64,000 nucleotides of DNA, from positions 124,001 through 188,000 of the forward strand of contig ML978145.1 in NCBI GenBank assembly GCA_010015805.1, given 5' to 3'. Position numbers and translations under genes: made by a program. A model generated the notes under the pieces. That model ran no database searches and was not told the origin of the DNA. It saw only the letters and a list, made by a program, of their open reading frames with translations. How positions within the stretch are numbered: position 1 is the stretch's first letter; each line of letters opens with the position of its first letter. Source of the DNA: Rhizodiscina lignyota (Eukaryota > Ascomycota > Dothideomycetes > Aulographales > Rhizodiscinaceae). Shown in pieces: positions 55,155 to 64,000 of the stretch.

Positions 55155-57054
55155 ATGGTGGACGAAGAGAATATCGAGATGCGAACGGCAGCAGCCGGGA
55201 AAGATAACATCCGGACGCTGGAGAACGCGCCTCGCGACTCTTTGGAAGACCTCAAACCAGTACTGGCAAAAGGCGGCGATAAAGCTGCAGAGCTTCTGGC
55301 TAGTGAAGGACGAGTCTATGTTTCCGCTGAAGATAACAAACGCGTTCTTCGAAAGATTGACCTTGTCATATTGCCGCTGCTGCTCATTATCTACTGTCTT
55401 CAGTCACTCGACAAGACCGCCCTGTCATACGCTTCAGTCTTCGGTCTGATTCAGGACACGAATCTTCATGGCGAGGAATACTCCTGGCTTGGGTCGATTG
55501 TCTATGTTGCGCAGCTTGTGATGCAACCGCTGGTGTCATTTATGCTTGTCAAGATTCCACTGGGCAAGTTTATCAGCGTGATGGTCTTCCTGTGGGGGGT
55601 CATTCTCTGTGGAATGGTTGGAGCGAAGAGTTTTGGCGCATTAATGGCTACGCGATTCCTCCTTGGTGCTGCTGAAGCAGCTGTTGGTACGTGAAGAGCG
55701 TGTACGTGGTAGGGATAGGCGCTAATGAGCATATAGCCCCTGCCTTCATTGCTGTAGTTCAGATGTGGTATCGAAGAAGCGAGCAAACGAATCGAAACGC
55801 AAGTTGGTACGCAATGCTTGGTGTTGTGAACATGGTTAGATACCACGGAGATTCTATGTCGTCCACAAACAAGCTGACCGCTTACCAGTTAGGAAGTCTC
55901 CTGACTTATGGCTTGGGTCATATTCATTCAAGCACGCTGCACTCATACCAGGTACGTACAGTCCTACCACGCCATGACCGCACAATTGCTTACAATTCTC
56001 AGATCATATTCTTGTTTTGTGGTCTGCTTACAGTCGTGGTATCGGTATTCTGCGCGTACGTGGCAATACTATTTCCGCCCGGAAGCCGAAGCTAATTGAA
56101 CAAGGATTTTCATGCCAGATTCGCCAATGGAAGCTAAATTCCTGACCCACGAGGAGAAGTTGATCGCCATTGAACGTCTCCGTTTGAACCAGATGGGTGT
56201 CGCATCCCGAGTCTGGAAATGGGATCATGTCCAGGAAGCCTTCCTTGACATCAAAACCTGGCTGTGGTTTTCCATGCTCATGGCGATCTCGTCCGTATTC
56301 TTGAAAACCCGTTGGCTGTCTCAAGGGATAAGGCTGACACAGTTACAGTATTCCGAGCGGCGGAATATCCACATTTGGTCCCCTGATTGTCCAATCATTC
56401 GGCTTCGACTCGTTTACCACGATTCTGTTCAATATTCCGTTCGGCGCAGTTCAGCTTGTCGCTACCTTGGGAGGTGCCTTCTTAGCTACCAAGATCAAGA
56501 AGAAGTCCGTCGTTCTACTCTTGCTATGTCTCCCGCCTATTGCAGGCTTAATCATGCTCATGGTGATTGATCACGACAAACGCAACCGCGGAGCTCTTCT
56601 CGCGGGTTACTACATAATCTCCGTCTACCCTGGAATAACGCCGCTCATCTACAGCTGGTCTGCCCAGAATACTGCCGGTGACTCTAAGCGCAAGGTTACT
56701 ACCGGCATTCTGTTCGTTGGAGCCAGTGCCGGTAATATTATTGGCCCGCACTTGTTCAATCCGTCGGAGGCACCACGGTATTCGAGAGGGCTGCGTTCTA
56801 ACCTCGCCTTGTTCTGCACGATCATCGTGTTAATTTGTCTCGGCATGACATACGTTACCGTGCTCAATAAGAAACACGCAGCGAGACGAGTGGCGATGGG
56901 AAAGGCAGCTGAGGTCGTCGACATAAGCATGGAGCATGCCAAGAGCCTCGGGGAAAGGGGTGAGGTGCTCAATGCGGAGCACGGGGGTCTGGGAGAGAAG
57001 GCGTTCGACGATGTGACGGATCTCAAGAACGAGGACTTCATTTATCTGTACTGA
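55155..57054 (+). CDS. MFS transporter, Dal5/allantoate permease-like (ACS family)
   Basis: Six exons: 55155-55686, 55737-55834, 55889-55951, 56003-56055, 56105-56290 and 56349-57054, giving 545 residues; introns are 49-58 nt (donors GTACGT, GTTAGA, GTACGT, GTACGT, GTCCGT). All junctions keep the frame. Family features: RKIDLVILPLLLIIYCLQSLD at TM1, DKTALSYASVFG, APAFIAVVQMWYRRSEQ after TM5, PDSPMEAKFLTHEEK in the central loop, and IPSGGISTFGPLIVQSFGF in TM7. Dal5-like carriers import allantoate, vitamins, dipeptides and organic anions with protons. The transporter lies next to a Zn2Cys6 regulator, as often in pathway clusters. About 12 helices are visible. Confidence 0.9.
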
Positions 57055-57804
57055 TCTGTGAAATCCCATGCACCTGTTCAAATCGAGCTAGTCTCCCGAT
57101 GTCCACGAACCGAGGATCGCCGGAAATACCATCAGCGAGTGTACAAGCTTCTCAAAATAGTCCTGTATAGTAAAAATGTTTACGGGAGAGTGCGGAATAG
57201 TGGGCCTCGGTGCCTTACTGCCCTGTCATTCGAGCATTGGCTGCATTAGTCAAATTCTTATACCTGCTTAGGGCTGATGATTAATGGGAACATACAATCT
57301 GCTGAAACATCGCTAAGCATCGTGGAGAGGGATGTCAAAAGTGAAATTCCCGAACAATGCACCATCGGTGTATTGGTGGCGGTGTAGAACTGTATCTCCG
57401 CAAAACAACGCTCTTGGCAAGATGTTACAATTCTACAGCCTATCTACGGGTGGAGATGAATTCCCTGGCTGGTAAGGGCGCTACGAGCGGCTCCCAGAAA
57501 TACGTCTGTTGAAGCCTCGTCAACTGCCGCAGCAAGCCATGAGAGTAACACTCAAAGCTATGACACCACTTCAGTCCTGGTCCATAGCTTTTGCCACGGG
57601 ACCTTGTGAGCATTCTCCACAGGCTCAGACCACGACTCTAAGCGACCAGCAATTCGGCCGAATCAGCATGTTAGCTTATGGAGAAGCTATGCAAGATCTG
57701 CCATCTCCTTAATGACGGTAGGCATTACAACGCCTCGTGTGTCTAAAAGAAAGCTGAATTGACCATTTGATCTAATATCATGTGTGCGGGCGTTTACACT
57801 CCGT
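57055..57804. other. convergent intergenic region, 750 bp
   Basis: Between the stops of the MFS gene and the Zn2Cys6 gene. No open frame with features; compatible with two 3' ends. Confidence 0.45.
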
Positions 57805-60215
57805 TCACGCTCCGGTCCATCCAAAATGTTGACCTCCACAGACAAACGAGTCAAGGTCAAAGAATGACGAGTTCTCGTATACTCCGGCAAATTCATCCCA
57901 AGACTGCGTCCGGAAGTCCATTGGAAATCCCGCCATTTCCGCAGAGGTAGGGGGAAAACTAGTTGCGCTTGTAGAGGGAGCTGCCTGTTCATGGTGAGAC
58001 ATTATCGGTAGTTCCATGTAGCTGTGGTCATGAGCTTGAGGGGGAGTGTCCGTTCCCTGCGTATCTCGCTGAATGTCATGTTGGAGAGTACCGGATTGCG
58101 TGGTGCTCGGACTGGAGGTGGATGTGAGACTAGACATGCGCCTCTTTACATGTTTGAACAGGTCCTGCGCAAGATGTTAGTCTCAGGGGGGCTCCCAAAG
58201 AGTGCAGAATCACACACCTCCAAAGCTGCAACGGAACGTCTTGCGAGCGGACTGTCGTGCATAAGTCTTCTTTGCACCTCGTAGCATTTCTGTGCAGATT
58301 CCCAGATCGTCCGTACGCGTGGGCTTGAAGGATGATAGGTAATGTAGACCAACATGACAGTCGCAGCCATGGCGTTGATGTATGTCGTGAACCAAAAGTT
58401 GCCAGCGATATCCTTTGTCTCCACTAGCTTAGACGTCATTTCGCAGACCTTGTTTGCTGCATCTAAACAACGATCTTGATATTTCTGAAGCCATGGTTTC
58501 GGACCAGGCACGCTTTCGCCCTCAGTGTTTCGCTTTGCGACCAATCCAGACAGTGGTAAAGATTGTCGATATATCATCATAGTAACTTGCTGCTCCGAAC
58601 ACTTGATCACGACCCATTGCCGTTTGCGCATGGCGTCCAAGCCATCCGGTGCATCTTTTCGAAGGTGTTCTGGCAGTTCGGTTCTCCATCTGTCGACCAT
58701 GTCGCCGAGGCGGTCCGCTACGTCACAGTCAAATTCGGCATCCAAATCGAGATAAATGAACTTCAGAGCTCGTCTGAGGACCCATGCAACCTTTGCTTGA
58801 GCGATTGCTGCGAGAATGAGTGGAGGCTGTTCCGCCAATAAGGCGCTATCCTGGCCCGATTGGGGGGATTTCTCGGTTGGTATGATGCTCGCTTCGAAAG
58901 CCTCATCGTACTCAACATTTGGATGCCTGATTTTCACCCCTGTCTCCTCAAATGCCGGTGACTTCCCCACCATTGATGCAACAATACTGTCTATTGAATA
59001 TATGGCCCAGAACGTACGTTTGCGCTGCTCGATGTGGAGATGAAGCTGTGAGTTAGGATAGGTCCCAAGTGGTACGTCCTTATCGGATCCAAAACGGTAT
59101 GGATTCTCCCATCGACTCATATCCAGATTGTTCGCCATGTTCTTGACAACAGCTAGGGCATCCCATCCCGCTTTGACGCGGTAGGCTCGAACCAGAAACA
59201 AGGACATCATGAAACGGACCTGGAGCGTTGCGAGACGGTCGACAGAATGGTTCTCCTTTTCGAGAATGAACTCTGTGACCTGATAATACTCTGTGCCTTT
59301 TTGCTGTATCCATGCCCTTTCGCTAGGCGTTAATGGCTTGCCACTGCTCAGCTCAGGATATTGACACCCCATAGCCCAAACCATCAGTACGATGCACTCG
59401 TCAATCTTTGAAAGTTCTGGAGTCCTCGTGGATCCACTGCCGAGCCATTCGCCACCACTGCATAGTGTATACACCATCCGCTCAATTGTAGGACGATGCA
59501 AGAAACGACAAGTTGGGTTTCCGATCTCGAAATACCACCGACACATTTCGAAACCCCTTTCTCGATTCGGCAGGGTATAACGCGCAATATCCAATGGCGG
59601 AAATGGTGGTTCGCAAAAATGGAGCCAGCTCTGAGCTCGGCGCATCTCTCGAGACCCCATGTAGCCTGCTGGGTTTGGCGCATTGCTGGGCGATGTTGAG
59701 GCAGTTCTATCGGTGACTGAGGCTGAAAGGGGATCCTTAGCATCCTGCGTTGGTGGTGGCGGCGATTGCTCTGTGCAAAGCTGCAGCTGAGTCGCATAGG
59801 AGAAGACGGAGATGCTGCTTCTACCTAAGAAGCCTTCTCCGTGTTCTGCCTCAGAGTCCGGAGACGCTTCCCTTGAGTACCGATGAATGCTTCGCCTCCC
59901 CTCCTCACGCTCCAAGTCGGCTACGAAGATATGTTTCGAAGGATTTGGGATTGGCCCAGCGATGCCAGAGGGCGAATCTGACCTGCGTGCAATTGGCACG
60001 GCCGGCGGCGCAAGTCCACGAGAGTATGGCGTGTTGTAAGTGCAAGCAACTCCTAAAGCCTCGCATCTCGAGCATGGCTGAACTCCATCACATTTCGTCT
60101 TGCGCGCCTTGCAATGGTCGCAAGCTCGAATGATGTTCTTGCGACGCCTCTTCAAAACTGGTCGTCCATCCCTCGCGTTCGTCCAGAAGGTCTCCTTGCT
60201 GACATAATCAGCCAT
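57805..60215 (-). CDS. Zn(II)2Cys6 fungal transcription factor
   Basis: Two exons, 60215-58218 and 58164-57805, giving 785 residues. The intron 58217-58165 (GTGTGT...GACTAAC...CAG) joins VAALE to DLFKHVKRRM, both typical of the family's C-terminal end. The N-terminal zinc cluster is ACDHCKARKTKCDGVQPCSRC with Cys at 32, 35, 42, 48, 51 and 58 (CX2CX6CX5CX2CX6C). The central fungal_trans (MHR) domain runs from about 230 to 520, with RFMMSLFLVRAYRVKAGWD and FWAIYSIDSIVASM. The Gln/Ser-rich tail resembles an activation region. Such factors bind CGG half-sites, often near their own cluster. It lies between the Dal5-type transporter and the P450. Confidence 0.9.
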
Positions 60216-61129
60216 TGCATTTCCGGTACCTCGGATTGAGCGCCGATAGTAGTAATCTCGTCACGAAATAGAGAGTATGGCGGTACTTTGACGCGGAATG
60301 TAGCAGTATCGTGACAGTAGAGCATCGGAAAGCTTGAGGGACCAAGCTTCTCACAGCAGGAGAGGAACAGATATGCATGACAAAGCGAGAAACTCCTGAC
60401 TATAAAGAGACTTTTAGATTGACGTAGGAGAATCCGTACTCAACGTCTAACCACCTGCCCCAAGGACCCAAATCCAAGGTCGCTCGCGGCGGCTGACTAA
60501 GATTCGGTTAGTCATCGGCGGTTTCGCTTTTTGGAGAAGCTTATGTACGATCAGGCCGTGCCAGACGAGTCAGGCTGGTCGAATCGTGCGAGGCGTCCAT
60601 GCATGGACGTGAGAAACATTTCTGCATTCTGCCTCCCGAACGACCGCGGCTCTTCACCGTCGGCAATCGGGTCGGTTCACGCTAGGCGCCCGAATAAGCC
60701 GAGCATGATGTAAGCAGAGGAGCCTTACTGCTCCGGGCGTAGAAGCCGTGCGGAACTAAGAGCAGGAAGTGGAGGCCTGGTCGTGTACGAAGTCCGAGCA
60801 GCAGACCGCGCGGGACGATCGCCATCGCGTAGCATTATTACTCTTCAGCCTCAACTTTAATGCAGGTACATCTCCGAGCAGCTCTCAGCTCCCAGCTTCG
60901 TCGTCCAGCTTGAAGAAGACTCGCGACTCCTCTTGCTCTCAGTAGGGCGCCATTATGCGCCACAGCTTGGCATTGACGACGAGACTCTGCGCGGACTAAA
61001 TTCGGAGTTGCGACGCAGTCACGCCTGTGCCGCAGCGGCATCATCACAAGGCTCAGTTACGTGATAGTCTGAAGATAAAGTATGCTGATTAGATCCTTCG
61101 TCGAAATCATGGCTTGCTTCCGCGCGAGT
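60216..61129. other. intergenic, 910 bp
   Basis: Promoter of the Zn2Cys6 gene and 3' flank of the P450 gene, both leftward. Short frames only. CGG triplets are common here (for example CGGTTAGTCATCGGCGG near 60504) but no clear inverted pair for a Zn2Cys6 dimer is seen. Confidence 0.4.
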
Positions 61130-62838
61130 TCATTGAGCCTGCTTCCTCAACCGCACTTCTAGACCTTTCTGGACTACGAAAAATGTGGTGTGGTGCTTCA
61201 GCGGACGTCCCGGATGGACAATCTCAAAATGGTACCTTCGAATGAGCTGTGGTAGCAGCTTGTTCATCTGCAAGAGCGCCAGATTCCGACCAATACAGAG
61301 ATGCCTCCCACCTCCGAACTACGTCTGTTAGGGCCATTCGATTCCAGCGTGGAGGTCAAAGACAACTCACTTGGTACATATTCCTCTCCATAGCTTTAGC
61401 ATCTCCTTCTAGCCAGCGTTCCGGCCTGAATACATCTGCATCCTTGCCCCAGGCGTTTTGATCTCTGTGCAGTGCCCATGCGTTGACACTCGCTCTCATA
61501 CCTCCATGATACTGTTTGCCATCGATCGTCGCACCCCCTTTCGGAACAAAGCGCTGGTATTCCAGACCCAGGGCTGGCCGAATTCGCATGGCCTCATTTA
61601 GACATGCCTGGAAGTAAGGAAGGGCTTGGCCTTCCGAGAATGAAACCATCTGGGACAGCTTGCCTTCCTTCTCGGCGGTGAGAATCTCCGATTCCAGCTT
61701 GGAATAAACATTGGGATGATTTAGGACCAGGTAGAAGAACGACTGCATGGTGGAGGCAGTAGAGTCGGAACCCGCACCGCTAAACAGTAGATCAGTCAAC
61801 GTGATTACAGCAAAATGATTGAGTACGGAAAGCTTGTAGACCCACATGGCACCAAACGCTACCGCAATGACATTCTTTTCCGTGAATTCGTCTGGGTTCT
61901 TAGCATGCGCCTCCAGCAACTGTCCAAGCAAATCTGCTCGGTCATCTGCATAGGCGCTACCGATCTGTTCAACAGCCGCTTTACGTTTCATGACTTCGCC
62001 AATAGCCATCACCGCGATCTGCAACGGCGGAGACTGGAACCAGGATGGAAGATGGGGTAAGATGGGGTTGCGTCGTAAGAGATAGTCCAAAGGAGGAACT
62101 TGACCGATCAATCCATCGTAGAATTGGATCTCGTCTATGCCGGCAATGCAGCCGCCCACATCGCACTCCTTTTCGAGGAAGCCAAATCGGACGGAGAAGG
62201 CCACCTCGCCCAAAAGCTGGTCCTCTTAGTCTACAAGAGAATTGCATCGGAACTGGGGAACCCACATCAAAGGAGAACCAATGAAGCCAATCTGTTAAAT
62301 CGCACGTGCGACCACTGTCCGCGAATTTGTCCAGTTTCCCCGCTAGTTCGTTTTCAACGTTCTCGACATACTTTGTCATCTTCCCCATGCTGTTCAAACT
62401 GTAGGGTACAACTGAATATCGCTTCAATTTGGCGTGCTTATTCTCGTCGATCTCCGTGAAGATGTCCGGGTTGTCGATCATGGGAAAGCATGTATAGAAG
62501 TCGGTCTTAGTATACCCTTTGCCGACGGCCAGGATATCTGCAGCTGCGTTCGGAGAAGCAAACGCCACCTCGTCTGGCCCCAGACGTACAATTGGTCCGT
62601 ACTTTTTATGCATATTGACTTTGTCTGTCTCCGTGTGGCCTCTCAGCACACTCCAGAATTTCCATAAACGACTTCCGGACGCAAGGAAAGGGCCCGGCAG
62701 GTCAGCCAGAGGGGATACATGACGGCGATAGAAGAACCTGCCAATTATCATGCAGACGGTGAGAATCAAGAAGTTCGACCGAACGAATGACAGCGCACCG
62801 TAACTCGGGGAATACGTTTCATGTTCTGGATGATTCAT
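61130..62838 (-). CDS. Cytochrome P450, fungal pisatin-demethylase-like type
   Basis: Four exons: 62838-62266, 62216-61846, 61779-61371 and 61318-61130, giving 513 residues; introns 62265-62217 and 61845-61780 start GTGGGT, and 61370-61319 starts GTGAGT. The N-terminal anchor is LSFVRSNFLILTVCMIIG followed by the proline-rich hinge (SPLADLPGPF). I-helix oxygen motif AGSDSTAS, ExxR as NEAMRIRP, PERF-type FRPERW, and heme loop FGGGRHLCIG with Cys459 are all present. The stretch KKYGPIVRLGPDEVAFASP is usual for this group of ER-bound fungal monooxygenases, which include pisatin demethylase and benzoate-hydroxylase-like enzymes. The divergent FAD monooxygenase next door suggests a shared pathway. 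Confidence 0.9.
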
Positions 62839-63461
62839 TTTGGTGGTGGAACGGAGGCTTTGGAAGTCAAATGAGACTCCACGATGGTAGCAAACCTTCA
62901 GCGGGACAGAAAAGCAGTCAGAACTTGCAAGAACGGGACATCTCTGTTACTTATGGGCGAAGTGAGGATATGCCGCCTTCGAGGAGTGGTCGAACTGAGC
63001 CCCTGAGCGGCGGAACGGCACGTACATTACTCCGATCTCAATTCAGAGAGTAAGACCAGGGGTACCTTTATCTGTACTGAGACAAGATTATGAATCTTTC
63101 AAAGGCCTCTTCCCTTAAACATTGTTCGAGTGTCTAGATATAAAGAATACGATTTGGAGCTTTTAGTGGAGGTCACCGATATGCGGGGTGCCTAGAAACA
63201 TGTTCTGTGATCTATATTTATTTCCCTTTTCGGTTTGGCCTACTTTTAAGGCCACCTCCTTTCTCGGCTTCTGCGTCCCCACAAAATGCCGAGTCAGGCT
63301 CCGGGGAAAGGTCTACCAATTACAACTGTCCGGCAAAAAGAGGTATTCCAGTACCAGATCTTCAAGATGTACTGTGTCGTCTATCACACAAGGCGTTGTC
63401 CGCATATGAGTTCTTTCCTGGTGCTCTTTCAGCGCAGAAATTCCATTGAAAAGTCGAAGCA
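62839..63461. promoter_or_regulatory. 623-bp divergent promoter (P450 and FAD monooxygenase)
   Basis: Lies between the start codons at 62838 (minus) and 63462 (plus). GAGCGGCGGAACGGCACG near 63004-63021 holds three CGG triplets and could be a Zn2Cys6 site. This is inference; no symmetrical pair is obvious. No other gene lies here. Confidence 0.5.
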
Positions 63462-64000
63462 ATGCAACAAGCTGACGTTGTCCCGGTAATTATTGTCGGA
63501 GGAGGTCCTGTCGGACTGACTTCCTCAATCCTTCTGTCATTAAGGGACATACCTCACATCTTATTCGAGAGACACCCTGACACCTCTATCCATCCAAAAG
63601 CATGTGGAATCAATCAGCGAACATCAGAAATATTCCGCGCCATAGGAGTTGAAGATGAGGTCTGTCAGCAGGCCGCCCCAATGCCAATTGCTGGTCGTAC
63701 CGCATGGTATACGAGTTTGGGGGAAGACGGGCGAGAGATTATCTCGCGCGACGCCTGGGGCGGCGGCCAATACGCTGATGAGTACGCCACGTTTAGCCCT
63801 TCCCGGTACTGTATACTGCCGCAAATCCGCCTAGAACCGATTCTCAAAAGGAGAGCCATCGAGCTAAATCCAGAAGGGGTCGTCTTCAATGCCGAAGTTT
63901 TGGACGTACGGAATGAGAATGACCGCGTGCGAGTAAAGGTCAATTTCAGGGGCAAGAGTGCAAACAGCAACTCGGCCGAATTCTCCACTCAATACGTCCT
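63462..64000 (+). CDS. FAD-binding monooxygenase, PheA/TfdB type (3' part outside window)
   Basis: Starts at ATG 63462 and reads for 179 codons plus two bases without a stop to the window edge. The FAD Rossmann motif IIVGGGPVGLTSSILL sits at residues 10-25, followed by FERHPDTSIHPKACGINQRT, the run used by this aromatic hydroxylase family (the conserved HPKA/INxR region). The expected DG/GD motifs lie further on, outside the window. Fungal members hydroxylate phenols or act in polyketide tailoring. The divergent arrangement with the P450 and nearby Zn2Cys6 gene supports a shared pathway. Truncated only by the window. Confidence 0.85.
   Translation, partial: MQQADVVPVIIVGGGPVGLTSSILLSLRDIPHILFERHPDTSIHPKACGINQRTSEIFRAIGVEDEVCQQAAPMPIAGRTAWYTSLGEDGREIISRDAWGGGQYADEYATFSPSRYCILPQIRLEPILKRRAIELNPEGVVFNAEVLDVRNENDRVRVKVNFRGKSANSNSAEFSTQYV

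Overview
The window is nuclear DNA of a filamentous ascomycete (Pezizomycotina; a dothideomycete-like fungus is my best guess). The grounds are: genes split by many short introns (about 46-90 nt, mostly GT-AG with CTAAC/CTGAC-like branch sites), single genes on both strands with no operons, long Gln/Pro- and Ser-rich disordered tails, a Zn(II)2Cys6 factor, a fungal-type bZIP factor, Dal5-like and sugar-porter MFS carriers, and a P450. I rebuilt exon structures by hand from conserved protein blocks, splice motifs and reading-frame arithmetic. None has transcript support. I saw no tRNA, rRNA, CRISPR or virus-derived element.

Region by region. 0-8 kb: the 5' end of a sugar-epimerase-like gene, then a Doa4-like ubiquitin hydrolase and the ESCRT-0 subunit Vps27, transcribed head to head. 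8-18 kb: a DXD glycosyltransferase, two alpha/beta hydrolases and a sugar-porter-type MFS carrier. 19-26.6 kb: a BTB-like protein with a duplicated exon-intron segment, a SIS-domain phosphosugar isomerase, a GNAT acetyltransferase, a TA-flanked inverted-repeat element (MITE) containing a sequencing gap, and an unknown one-TM protein. 26.6-33 kb: a gene-poor island with one small GPI-anchored-type protein and three blocks of degenerate tandem repeat, two with a period of about 55 bp and one of about 110 bp. 33-48 kb: a JmjC-like dioxygenase, a Baeyer-Villiger monooxygenase, a CNNM/Mam3-type CBS protein, the mitochondrial branched-chain 2-oxoacid dehydrogenase E1 beta subunit, an unknown two-exon gene, and a bZIP factor. 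48-64 kb: a run of metabolic genes (CMD-like, ABM-fold, secreted amidase, a fungal unknown family, Dal5-type transporter, Zn2Cys6 factor, P450, PheA/TfdB-type FAD monooxygenase running off the end) that could be a catabolic or small biosynthetic cluster.

Working links: Doa4 and Vps27 act in the same endosomal sorting pathway and share a 581-bp divergent promoter. The P450 and FAD monooxygenase share a 623-bp divergent promoter next to a Zn2Cys6 regulator and a transporter, the usual layout of a fungal pathway cluster. Two likely GC-AG introns, two in-frame stop-free 51-nt introns, one apparent frameshift and one Cys-for-Ser replacement in a hydrolase elbow are noted.
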